Below, one piece after another: positions 7,870-15,416 of a stretch of DNA of 17,269 nt. The translations under genes were made by a program, and so were the position numbers. A model generated the notes under the pieces. It was not told the DNA's origin. It saw nothing but the letters and a program-made list of their open reading frames with translations, and did no database searches. The stretch's first letter is position 1. Each line of letters begins with the position of its first letter. The DNA is from Bordetella parapertussis (lineage in GTDB: Bacteria; Pseudomonadota; Gammaproteobacteria; Burkholderiales; Burkholderiaceae_C): assembly GCA_945878065.1 (NCBI GenBank), contig CAMDXA010000037.1, positions 1-17,269 of the forward strand. Direction: 5' to 3'.

Positions 7870-8408
7870 TTGCGCCAGTGCTTGTATAAAGCACGCAGCG
7901 CAGCATGCAAGTGCAGGTCGTGATTTTTCTGCGCCGATACCTTGGTCAGCACCGATGAATCACCCAGTCTGGCCAGCTCTAATGCGGTGCGTTGATCAGA
8001 CCCAAAAATTCTGGTTAATCTGCCCAGATCAAGTGTTGACACATGGTCTGCGTGCGCTTGTTGATGCAATGTGATGTCTTTCCAATCGTCGAATGAAGAC
8101 ACAGGCCGGGTCGAGCGGCCGCGCTGTTGCTGGTGTTGTTGCCATTTGAAAATACAGATGTCGTGAAGCCAGTCAGTGATCCAACCTGCGCCTTGGTAGG
8201 TATGGCGTTTCATATGCACAGCCAACAGGCAAGCCTGCAACACATCTTCGACTTCATCCGAATGATCCGGCATGAGGTGAAGTAAATACGAGCGCAACAC
8301 AGTGGCCAATTCGGACAGCAGCTGCCGATAGCACAGAGCATCACCAAACTGCGCATGCACCCAGAGCGAATTCAATTCTTCTTCAATGTCAGCTTGCGTA
8401 TTTGACAT
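7866..8408 (-). CDS. ECF-family RNA polymerase sigma factor, divergent
   Basis: This is a 180-residue protein. Region 2 is recognisable: YRQLLSELATVLRSYL, then EVEDVLQACLLAVHMKRHTY and WLHDICIFKWQQHQQQRGR, matching the usual DxEDvlQEtllavh...WL..ia..k pattern. Region 4 starts DLGRLTRIFGSDQRTALELARL, but the expected recognition helix (a SESAVKVrvHRGlkaL-like stretch) is replaced by KNHDLHLHAALRALY, so -35 recognition may be altered. ATG at 8408 is chosen; the open frame runs further upstream but enters the amtB terminator hairpin. There is no strong ribosome binding site. The stop overlaps the anti-sigma ATG by four bases, so the two are coupled. In characterised relatives the membrane partner holds the sigma factor until metal or oxidative stress. 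That role is inferred here. Confidence 0.75.
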   Translation of the reverse strand: MSNTQADIEEELNSLWVHAQFGDALCYRQLLSELATVLRSYLLHLMPDHSDEVEDVLQACLLAVHMKRHTYQGAGWITDWLHDICIFKWQQHQQQRGRSTRPVSSFDDWKDITLHQQAHADHVSTLDLGRLTRIFGSDQRTALELARLGDSSVLTKVSAQKNHDLHLHAALRALYKHWRK

Positions 8409-8490
8409 ATTTATACCGAGTAATGAGCGCAGCGTTTTTAAACCGCCAGAGCCGGACACTCTAAGTGAAATTGATAGCAAAGATTTCAGG

Positions 8491-8524
8491 TATAAAAAAA
8501 CCACCCGGCTCACACCGGGTGGTT
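8491..8524 (-). terminator. intrinsic terminator of glnK-amtB
   Basis: AACCACCCGG (8499-8508) and CCGGGTGGTT (8515-8524) form a perfect 10-bp stem with a 6-base loop. On the minus strand it is followed by a run of T residues (complement of the A run 8494-8500). It lies 32 bases past the amtB stop, correctly placed and oriented, and separates amtB from the sigma gene downstream. Confidence 0.9.
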
Positions 8525-8555
8525 CTCAGTAGCGCTAAATATTTTCTAGGAATAG

Positions 8556-10019
8556 TTATCTGTGATAAGCGGTTTCGCCGTGGCTGCTGATGTCCAAGCC
8601 TTCGCGCTCTTCTTCTTCGCTCACGCGCAGACCGATCACGAGGTCAATCAGTTTGTAGGCAATCAAGGACACCACAGCAGACCAGACGATGGTGGTACCG
8701 ACCGCTTGCGCTTGGATCCAGACCTGACCGAGGATGTTGTAGTCAGGGTTGGCGGCATTGGCCACGTAGTCATAGACGCCGGTGCCGCCCAGTGAAGGTG
8801 CGGCGAACACGCCGGTCAACAAAGCGCCGACGATACCGCCGACACCGTGCACGCCGAACACATCCAAGCTGTCGTCAGCGCCGAGCATGCGTTTGAGGCC
8901 ATTGACACCCCACAAACACAGCAGACCCGCAACCAAACCAATGATGATCGCGCCGCCGGGACCGACGAAGCCGCAAGCTGGCGTGATCGCCACCAGACCG
9001 GCCACCGCACCGGATGCTGCACCCAACATCGAGGCTTTGCCCTTGCTCAGCGCTTCACCGGCAATCCAGGCCAAGGTCGCAGCAGCTGTCGCCACCAGCG
9101 TGTTGACGAATGCAAGTGCCGTCAAACCGTTGGCTTCCAAATTGGAACCGGCGTTGAAACCGAACCAGCCCACCCACAACAGCGCGGCACCGACCATGGT
9201 CAATGTCAGGCTGTGAGGCGCCATGGATTCTTTGCCGTAGCCCATGCGTTTGCCGACCATGTAAGCACCCACCAAACCAGCGACCGCTGCATTGATGTGC
9301 ACCACGGTGCCGCCTGCGAAGTCCAAGGCGCCTTTGGCCCATAACCAGCCGGCAGCGGCAGTGACTTTTTCCAGCGAAGCAGCATCAGTGATGGCGTCAG
9401 GACCGTCCCAATACCAAACCATGTGTGCGACCGGCAAATAGCTGAAGGTGAACCACAGCGCGCAAAACAACAGCACGGCTGAGAACTTCATGCGTTCGGC
9501 GAATGCACCCACGATCAAGGCACAAGTGATGGCGGCGAACGTGGCTTGGAAGGCCACAAATGTCAATTCAGGAATGTAAACACCCTTGCTGAAGGTGGCG
9601 CCCAAGGATTCCACCGTCACGCCTTTGAGCATGATTTTGTCGAAGGTTCCAAAGAACGGATTGCTGGAGGTGAATGCCAAAGAGTAGCCATACAACACCC
9701 ACAGCACATAGATCAGTGACGACACGACGAACACCTGCATCAACACCGACAACATGTTCTTCGAGCGAACCAGGCCGCCGTAAAACAAGGCCAGACCGGG
9801 GATGGTCATCAGAATCACGAGGATGGTGGCAACGGTCATCCAAGCTGTATCGCCTTTGTTGGGAACCGGCGCGGGGGCGGCTGCAGGCGCTGCCGCCGGT
9901 GCTTCGGCCGCAGCTGCTGCTGCTGCCGCAGGTGTGGCGGGCGCATCTTCGGCCATGGCAACGCCTGAGGCGAAGACCAGACCCAGGCCCAAGGCCAGCG
10001 TGGCTAAGAGTTTTTTCAT
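8556..10019 (-). CDS. amtB: ammonium transporter AmtB
   Basis: AmtB is an inner-membrane ammonium channel. This copy has 487 residues. It begins with a cleavable-type signal (MKKLLATLALGLG to about AMA, residue 23), then an Ala/Pro-rich segment to about residue 50. The Amt core follows with MTIPGLALFYGGLVRSKNML and eleven expected membrane helices. The twin pore histidines are His241 (VVHINAAVAGLVGAY) and His391 (FGVHGVGGIVGA), spaced 150 residues apart as in E. coli (168 and 318). The cytoplasmic tail VSEEEEREGLDISSHGETAYH is the conserved GlnK-interacting end. The start is set at 10019 because the signal peptide begins there and AAGGA lies upstream; the open frame before it overlaps glnK. 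It follows glnK by 22 bases in one operon and ends before an intrinsic terminator. Confidence 0.97.
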   Translation of the reverse strand: MKKLLATLALGLGLVFASGVAMAEDAPATPAAAAAAAAEAPAAAPAAAPAPVPNKGDTAWMTVATILVILMTIPGLALFYGGLVRSKNMLSVLMQVFVVSSLIYVLWVLYGYSLAFTSSNPFFGTFDKIMLKGVTVESLGATFSKGVYIPELTFVAFQATFAAITCALIVGAFAERMKFSAVLLFCALWFTFSYLPVAHMVWYWDGPDAITDAASLEKVTAAAGWLWAKGALDFAGGTVVHINAAVAGLVGAYMVGKRMGYGKESMAPHSLTLTMVGAALLWVGWFGFNAGSNLEANGLTALAFVNTLVATAAATLAWIAGEALSKGKASMLGAASGAVAGLVAITPACGFVGPGGAIIIGLVAGLLCLWGVNGLKRMLGADDSLDVFGVHGVGGIVGALLTGVFAAPSLGGTGVYDYVANAANPDYNILGQVWIQAQAVGTTIVWSAVVSLIAYKLIDLVIGLRVSEEEEREGLDISSHGETAYHR

Positions 10020-10041
10020 GGTGTGTGTCCTTGTCGGTGAA

Positions 10042-10407
<366 letters not shown>

Positions 10408-10453
10408 TCATGTGAATACACGGCATTCAAAAAAACGCAGTGCAGCTACCCTT

Positions 10454-10470
10454 AGCAGTCTCTGTGCCAA
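10454..10470 (-). promoter_or_regulatory. sigma-54 promoter of glnK-amtB
   Basis: On the minus strand TTGGCACAGAGACTGCT matches the sigma-54 pattern TGGCAC-N5-TTGC. The -24 GG and the -12 GC are spaced correctly, with one deviation (CTGC for TTGC). Transcription would start near 10443, about 60 bases before the glnK ATG. Control by NtrC under nitrogen limitation is the known arrangement. Only weak half-sites are visible upstream: TGCACTA at 10482-10488 and TGGTGC at 10541-10546. Confidence 0.8.
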
Positions 10471-10604
10471 GCAAAATCTGCTGCACTATTGCCCTCTAAC
10501 AGGGCTTGTCAGCATCTAAACACGGGCAGGCGCTCTTTTTTGGTGCGGTGCTGATGCCTGTCTCGCACGGTTTTGGTGAGCAATTGGAATGAAAGGCGGT
10601 TCAG

Positions 10605-12140
10605 ATGTCGTATGCGCAGGTGCACAGTTGCACGGTTTGGGGCTTGAAAGCCCCCGCGGTGACTGTGGAAGTGCATTTGGCCAATGGTTTGCCGCAATTT
10701 GCCTTGGTGGGCTTGGCCGATACCGAAGTGCGCGAAGCCCGCGAGCGGGTGCGCTCGGCCATTTTGAACAGCGGTTTGGAGTTCCCTTCCAACAAGCGCA
10801 TCATTGTCAATCTGGCCCCGGCCGATTTACCCAAAGATTCAGGCCGGTTTGATTTGCCTATCGCCATGGGCATCCTGGCGGCCAGCGAACAAATCGACGG
10901 CCAAGCGCTGCAAAAATATGTGTTTGCCGGTGAACTGTCACTCTCCGGCGAACTCAGACCGGTACGGGGCGCCTTGGCCATGTTATTGGGCTGGCAGCAG
11001 CACCATCTGCCACTGGCCTGGGTGTTGCCCGCCCAAAGCGCCGAAGAAGCGGCTGTATTGCCTGATGCATGTGTGTACAAAGCCGGTCATTTGCGTGATG
11101 TGGTGCAGGCGTTTGCGCCTGCGGGCAGCGCGCCGTTTGAGCCGCCAGCCGAAGGCTGGGCCAAGCTGAGTGGCGGTGCACCGGTCCCCCCCATCGGGGG
11201 TGACTCGGCGCTGGACCTGCAAGATGTCCGCGGCCAAGCCGGGCCAAAGCGGGCCTTGGAAATTGCCGCCGCCGGGGGTCACAGCGTGCTCATGAGCGGG
11301 CCGCCGGGAAGCGGCAAATCTATGCTGGCGCAACGACTGCCCGGTTTATTGCCTGCCATGGCGCAGCAACAAGCGCTAGAGTCGGCCGCCGTGCTCAGTC
11401 TGGCGGGTCAATTTCAACCGGCGATGTGGGGCAGGCGACCTTACCGGCAGCCTCATCACAGCGCCACCATGGCGGCCTTGGTCGGTGGCGGGGCGCCACC
11501 CAAGCCGGGGGAAATCTCTCTGGCACACCACGGGCTGCTGTTTTTGGACGAATTGCCCGAGTTCCCCAGACTGGCGCTGGAAGCGTTGCGTGAGCCTTTG
11601 GAAAATGGTCGCATCACCTTGTCACGCGCCAGGCACCAGGCCGAGTTTCCCGCGCAGTTCCAATGGATAGCCGCCATGAACCCTTGCCCGTGCGGCTATT
11701 CGGGCGCCTCGCAACCCGCATGCCGCTGCTCGCGCGAGCAAATCGCCCGGTACGAAGGAAGATTAAGCGGCCCCTTGCTTGACCGCATTGACATGCAAGT
11801 GCATGTGGCCGCGTTGTCGCCGCAAGAATTGATGCAAGCCCCGACCGGTGAAAGCAGCACGGTGGTGCAAGCACGTTGTCAGCAGGCCTACGACCGTGCA
11901 GTGTCTCGGCGCGGTGTCAGCAACCACCGCCTGACAGCCGCGCAGTTACAACACTTGCGCATAGACCAGCCCGCGCAGCAGTGTTTGCAACAGCAAGCCA
12001 TGAAATCGGCTTGGTCAGCCCGCACGGTGCACCGTGTGATGCGATTGGCGCAAACCATCGCAGATTTGGCCCAGGCAGACGCCATCCTGTTGCCGCATAT
12101 GTTGCAAGCGCTGCATTTCAAAAAGGCTGCCAAGCCCTGA
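10605..12140 (+). CDS. comM: ComM/YifB family Mg-chelatase-like AAA+ ATPase
   Basis: ComM is a hexameric helicase that promotes branch migration during natural transformation. This copy has 511 residues, the normal length. The N-terminal ChlI-like domain starts MSYAQVHSCTVWGLKA and contains GLADTEVREARERVRSA. Walker A is GPPGSGKSM near residues 231-239 and Walker B LLFLDELPEF near 309-318. A Cys cluster follows, NPCPCGYSG...CRCS, from about residue 360. The C-terminal YifB domain has SARTVHRVMRLAQTIADL. The start is the first ATG after a purine-rich stretch (AAAGGCGG). It is divergent from glnK, with 224 bp between them. Presence of comM suggests capacity for transformation but does not prove it, since the gene is widespread. 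Confidence 0.95.
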   Translation: MSYAQVHSCTVWGLKAPAVTVEVHLANGLPQFALVGLADTEVREARERVRSAILNSGLEFPSNKRIIVNLAPADLPKDSGRFDLPIAMGILAASEQIDGQALQKYVFAGELSLSGELRPVRGALAMLLGWQQHHLPLAWVLPAQSAEEAAVLPDACVYKAGHLRDVVQAFAPAGSAPFEPPAEGWAKLSGGAPVPPIGGDSALDLQDVRGQAGPKRALEIAAAGGHSVLMSGPPGSGKSMLAQRLPGLLPAMAQQQALESAAVLSLAGQFQPAMWGRRPYRQPHHSATMAALVGGGAPPKPGEISLAHHGLLFLDELPEFPRLALEALREPLENGRITLSRARHQAEFPAQFQWIAAMNPCPCGYSGASQPACRCSREQIARYEGRLSGPLLDRIDMQVHVAALSPQELMQAPTGESSTVVQARCQQAYDRAVSRRGVSNHRLTAAQLQHLRIDQPAQQCLQQQAMKSAWSARTVHRVMRLAQTIADLAQADAILLPHMLQALHFKKAAKP

Positions 12141-12190
12141 ACGACTTCTTTGTGTGTGGCGCTGTGTTTCTGGGAAGATGCAGTCAACCG

Positions 12191-12204
12191 TTGTGGTTCC
12201 ACAA
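12191..12204 (+). promoter_or_regulatory. perfect palindrome upstream of the tartrate/malate dehydrogenase gene
   Basis: TTGTGG-TT-CCACAA is a 6-bp inverted repeat with a 2-base centre, 41 bases before the ATG at 12246 and after the comM stop. The length and symmetry suit an operator for a dimeric regulator (TTGT...ACAA resembles some GntR-family sites). No regulator gene is nearby, so the role is a guess. Confidence 0.35.
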
Positions 12205-12245
12205 TAGCCTCTTCAACACATTCATCGCCACAAGGAGTCATGGTC

Positions 12246-13334
12246 ATGGCGCACACACACCGCATCGCGGTTATTGCCGGAGACGGCATTGGCACGGAAG
12301 TCATGCCCGAAGGTTTACGGGTGATGGATGAAGCCGCCCGCAAATTCGGCATCAACTTGCAGTTTGACCATTTCGATTTTTCCAGCTGGAACTACTTTGA
12401 AAAGCACGGCCAGATGCTGCCCGACGACTGGAAAGACCAGATCGGCGGTCACGACGCCATCTTCTTCGGCGCGGTTGGCATGCCCGACAAAATCCCCGAC
12501 CATATTTCGCTGTGGGGCTCGCTGCTGCTGTTTCGGCGCGAGTTTGACCAGTACATCAATTTGCGCCCGGCGCGGCTCATGCCCGGCATCATCGCGCCGG
12601 TGGTGCGCCGCGACGGCACCGCGCGCCAGCCCGGCGAGATCGACATGTACATCGTGCGTGAAAACACTGAGGGCGAATACTCCAGCATAGGCGGTCGCAT
12701 GTTCCAAGGGACCGAGCGCGAAATCGTCATGCAAGAAAGCGTGATGACGCGCATAGGCGTGGACCGCGTGCTGAAGTTTGCGTTCGAGCTGGCCATGACG
12801 CGCCCGAAAAAACATTTGACCAGCGCCACCAAATCCAACGGCATCGCTATCACCATGCCTTACTGGGACGAGCGCGTGGCTGAGATGGCCCGGGCCTATC
12901 CGGACATTCGGCTGGATAAATTCCATATCGACATTCTGACCGCGCATTTTGTGCAGCGTCCGGACTTCTTCGACGTGGTGGTGGCCAGCAATTTGTTTGG
13001 CGACATCCTCAGTGACTTGGGGCCAGCGTGCACCGGCACCATTGGCATTGCGCCCAGCGCCAACCTCAACCCGGACCGACGCTTTCCTTCCTTGTTTGAG
13101 CCGGTGCATGGTTCCGCGCCAGACATCGCGGGTCAAGGCATTGCCAACCCCATCGGGCAAATTTGGTCAGGCGCCATGATGTTGGAATTTTTGGGCCACA
13201 AATCAGCGCATGATGCAGTGTTGGCCGCGATAGAAAAGGTGCTGGACCCGAAAAGCGGCGCGCCTAAAACCCCGGACATCGGTGGTACCGCCAACACCGT
13301 GGATGTGGGCAAAGCGATAGCTGGCGCACTATAA
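12246..13334 (+). CDS. ttuC: tartrate dehydrogenase / D-malate dehydrogenase (decarboxylating), TtuC/DmlA type
   Basis: This is a 362-residue member of the isocitrate/isopropylmalate dehydrogenase superfamily, NAD-dependent enzymes that oxidise and decarboxylate 2-hydroxy acids. It shows IAGDGIGTEV at the N-terminus, YINLRPARLMPG, IVRENTEGEYSSIGG and TKSNGIAITMPYWDERV with Lys196. The metal-binding aspartates Asp229, Asp253 and Asp257 are spaced 24 and 4 residues apart as in the family. FEPVHGSAPDIAG is the cofactor region. Overall wording, especially HIDILTAHFVQRPDFFDVVV, fits tartrate/D-malate dehydrogenases better than LeuB. ATG 12246 lies 8 bases after AAGGAG; the alternative ATG at 12240 would be only 2 bases away. 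It is 105 bp downstream of comM with its own palindrome, so probably separately controlled. Substrate preference between tartrate and D-malate cannot be read from sequence. Confidence 0.9.
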   Translation: MAHTHRIAVIAGDGIGTEVMPEGLRVMDEAARKFGINLQFDHFDFSSWNYFEKHGQMLPDDWKDQIGGHDAIFFGAVGMPDKIPDHISLWGSLLLFRREFDQYINLRPARLMPGIIAPVVRRDGTARQPGEIDMYIVRENTEGEYSSIGGRMFQGTEREIVMQESVMTRIGVDRVLKFAFELAMTRPKKHLTSATKSNGIAITMPYWDERVAEMARAYPDIRLDKFHIDILTAHFVQRPDFFDVVVASNLFGDILSDLGPACTGTIGIAPSANLNPDRRFPSLFEPVHGSAPDIAGQGIANPIGQIWSGAMMLEFLGHKSAHDAVLAAIEKVLDPKSGAPKTPDIGGTANTVDVGKAIAGAL

Positions 13335-13368
13335 AAAAAGCAGACCAAGGTGCTTACACCCGGTCTGC
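13333..13368 (-). terminator. intrinsic terminator of the cytochrome c gene
   Basis: GCAGACC (13340-13346) pairs with GGTCTGC (13362-13368), and an inner GGTG/CACC extends the stem. Read on the minus strand, the hairpin is followed by seven T residues (complement of 13333-13339). It lies 20 bases past the cytochrome stop. There is no T run on the plus side, so it is a poorer terminator for the dehydrogenase gene ending at 13334. Confidence 0.85.
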
Positions 13369-13388
13369 CTATCGAAAATAAAAAAAAC

Positions 13389-13757
13389 TTACTTGGCGGG
13401 TTTGAGCGCCAGAATCAATTCGGCCATGCGCTTGGCATCAGCATCTGAAACTTGAGGTTGTGGCGGCATGTAGTCCTCACCCCAGACACCGGTACCGCCA
13501 GCTTTGATTTTGGCAGCCAGTTTGGCCACAGCAGAGGCGTCATTTGTGTACTTTGCAGGGATCTCATCGAACTGAGGACCGTACTTGCGCTTATCAATTT
13601 GGTGGCAGGCAACGCAATTGTTGGTTTGCATGAGTTTTTTCAGCGGATCGCTCTCTGCATAAACAGTTTTGGCAGAAAACAACGAGGCGGCACACACCAG
13701 CAAGCCGAAAAAGCGCAGTGCAAAAGAAGAATCAGGGAAAGAGGATAGGTTGTTCAT
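13389..13757 (-). CDS. small periplasmic class I cytochrome c
   Basis: This is a 122-residue precursor. A hydrophobic signal segment (FALRFFGLLVCAASLFSA) ends near Ala34. The mature part has the haem-binding motif Cys48-Val-Ala-Cys51-His52 and the likely distal ligand Met in DYMPPQPQ near the C-terminus, as in cytochromes of the c551/c552 type. It has one haem and about 88 mature residues. The ATG at 13757 is used; a GTG two codons upstream is possible and no strong ribosome site decides. It lies downstream of the secreted PQQ-dehydrogenase-like gene but is separated from it by a hairpin terminator. It may accept that enzyme's electrons (inference from adjacency). It ends before its own terminator. 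Confidence 0.93.
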   Translation of the reverse strand: MNNLSSFPDSSFALRFFGLLVCAASLFSAKTVYAESDPLKKLMQTNNCVACHQIDKRKYGPQFDEIPAKYTNDASAVAKLAAKIKAGGTGVWGEDYMPPQPQVSDADAKRMAELILALKPAK

Positions 13758-13830
13758 GATCACAATTTAAGAAAAACCATGTGCTGACTGGTCAAACAAC
13801 AAGGCCACACACGAGAAAGCGTTGTTTAAT

Positions 13831-13860
13831 GAAAAACGCGCTGCACGAATGCAGCGCGTT
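13831..13860 (-). terminator. intrinsic terminator of the PQQ-dehydrogenase-like gene
   Basis: AACGCGCTGCA (13835-13845) and TGCAGCGCGTT (13850-13860) form a perfect 11-bp stem. The loop is TTCG on the minus strand, a stable tetraloop, and a T run follows (complement of 13832-13836). It lies 23 bases past the stop at 13884 and before the cytochrome gene, so read-through would be needed for co-transcription. Confidence 0.9.
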
Positions 13861-13883
13861 CAAGAGGCATTAAGCCAATGACA

Positions 13884-15176
13884 TTACTGAGGTGTTACCT
13901 TGAAGATAGCGTTGCGAGTCTCATCACCCACATACAAAACATTCTCAGCTGAGTGCAAGTGACGCACGCGACCTGCGTAGTCAGGGTATGACAATTCAAT
14001 CTTCTTGGCAGACATACCGTCTTTGGCCACGTCAAGAATGTCGATACGGTTGCCAACGGGGGTACCGTGGATACCAATACCTGCATAGCCAACGGCCAAG
14101 CGACCTTCAAAGTCTTTCCACTGTTTGCCAACCAGCCATGCGCTACCGCACATGCCTTGTGACAAGCCGCCGTTGTTGAACGCTGGCTTCATGGCATTGG
14201 GGTGGGCTTTCAGGTCGGTCATAGACATGAATGCAGCGCGCTCTTTTTGGGGCATGGCACCCATTTGGTTAGGTGAGTAACCGCAGTAGCCATCTGGACA
14301 AGCAGGACGGCCATTGACGTTGTCACGTGGGTCCCAGCCACCGTTGCCGCCATTGACGAGCTTGGTGACTTCATCGCTGTGCCAAGGTCCATTTTCCGAA
14401 ATGTAAACATCGTTACCGCGGAAAGTGATGCCTTGAGGATTGCGGTGACCGTAGGTGAAGATACGCTGGTCAAAACCGGCTGGTGGCTTGTTGCCTGCGG
14501 CACCTTTGCCATCACGGTCAACGCGCAACACTTTACCGACCAGCTTGGTGCCGTCTTGTGGGCCGGGGCCGTTGTGGTTGTCGCCAATGGTCACGTACAA
14601 GAAGCCATCAGGACCGAATGCCAAAGCGCCACCGTTGTGTGCGCCAGGGCCACCGAAGGGGTGGTTGGACTTCTTGGGCTTGTAACCCATGTCGTTGATG
14701 ATTTCGGTAACGTCAGACACGTTTTTCATGTCGGCGCTGACCTTCATGCGCATCAAAATGTTGGCATAGCCGCCAAAAGCGCGGTTGTCACCTTTGGAAG
14801 TAGAACGCAGGTAGACAAAACGGTTTTTGTCAAACTCAGGGTCAACTGCTACGCCTAAAACGCCAGCTTGTCCGTCGCAAAACAAATCATTTTTAACAGA
14901 TGCATAGCCGGTTGAACCGCCGATGCCCAGCAATTTGTTGATGCTTCCTGATGAGGTACGCACTGAAAGGCCGCCGCATTTTTCAGTGAAGAAAAAGGTG
15001 CCGTCTTTCATAGATGCCATGCCCCAAGGGTCTTTGGCTTCGACAAATTGTTCTACTTTGACATTGACGGCCAAAGCGGACTGTGCACCCATTAAGCCGG
15101 TGGCGGCTAAAAAGAGGGAAGGCAACAAGTGAATACGAGCTTGCTTAGCAAAACTTTTGCTCTGTGTGTGTGGCAT
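13884..15176 (-). CDS. secreted PQQ-dependent sugar dehydrogenase-like protein
   Basis: This 430-residue precursor has an N-terminal signal (HLLPSLFLAATGLMGAQSALA, cleavage near residue 36), so it is periplasmic. The mature part is a beta-propeller of the soluble glucose/sorbosone dehydrogenase family. It shows GAHNGGALAFGPDGFLYVT with His180 as the candidate catalytic base, KVLRVDRDGKG, and FTYGHRNPQGITF with the Arg that contacts PQQ in relatives. The propeller holds several cysteines (EKCGG, LFCDGQ, ACPDGYCGY, GMCGS), which suggest disulfides not typical of the classic enzyme. ATG 15176 follows GGAG by five bases; the open frame continues further upstream but has no signal peptide at its end. 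The substrate is unknown. A cytochrome c gene follows and a response regulator gene precedes it. The family call is good; that it binds PQQ is inferred. Confidence 0.88.
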   Translation of the reverse strand: MPHTQSKSFAKQARIHLLPSLFLAATGLMGAQSALAVNVKVEQFVEAKDPWGMASMKDGTFFFTEKCGGLSVRTSSGSINKLLGIGGSTGYASVKNDLFCDGQAGVLGVAVDPEFDKNRFVYLRSTSKGDNRAFGGYANILMRMKVSADMKNVSDVTEIINDMGYKPKKSNHPFGGPGAHNGGALAFGPDGFLYVTIGDNHNGPGPQDGTKLVGKVLRVDRDGKGAAGNKPPAGFDQRIFTYGHRNPQGITFRGNDVYISENGPWHSDEVTKLVNGGNGGWDPRDNVNGRPACPDGYCGYSPNQMGAMPQKERAAFMSMTDLKAHPNAMKPAFNNGGLSQGMCGSAWLVGKQWKDFEGRLAVGYAGIGIHGTPVGNRIDILDVAKDGMSAKKIELSYPDYAGRVRHLHSAENVLYVGDETRNAIFKVTPQ

Positions 15177-15229
15177 TTCTACTCCATAAGGATGTGAAAC
15201 CAGCGGTTGTTTGCTGGCAACTGTTGAAG

Positions 15230-15262
15230 AACTCAATTGAGTTGAACGCTTGCAGGTGCAAG
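15230..15262 (-). promoter_or_regulatory. two adjacent palindromes upstream of the PQQ-dehydrogenase-like gene
   Basis: AACTCAATTGAGTT (15230-15243) is a perfect 14-bp palindrome. CTTGCA-GG-TGCAAG (15249-15262) is a second inverted repeat with 6-bp arms. They lie 54-86 bases upstream of the ATG at 15176, inside the 240-bp gap before the response regulator gene. The placement suits operators or leader structure. I recognise no specific regulator. Confidence 0.35.
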
Positions 15263-15361
15263 AAACACGAAGGAATCTGCAAACACAACCATCCAACTTG
15301 TCAGCATCGTAAAGAAGGCCATGCAGCTTCGTATAGTGAAAATACTTAGGCCACATAAGTT

Positions 15362-15382
15362 GTGAAATATTCCCATTAAAAG
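15362..15382. repeat. copy 1 of an element shared by the dehydrogenase and regulator upstream regions
   Basis: GTGAAATATTCCCATTAAAAG matches GGGAATTATTCCCATGTTAAAAG at 16135-16157. The first 13 bases agree at 11 positions, and the tail differs by a 2-base insertion. This copy lies about 190-205 bases upstream of the PQQ-dehydrogenase-like start. It could be a binding site for one regulator, possibly the response regulator encoded between the two copies. Confidence 0.45.
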
Positions 15383-15416
15383 CTTAGCCGAACCAGTGTT
15401 TGAGAAAAAAATCGGT

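Noticed and set aside
10491..10505. Small hairpin GCCCT-CTAAC-AGGGC in the glnK-comM gap
   Set aside because: Only 5 bp with no T run; too weak to call a terminator or an operator.
12315..13160. Minus-strand open frame of 281 codons opposite the tartrate/malate dehydrogenase
   Set aside because: It is the reverse-frame shadow of a clearly conserved enzyme.
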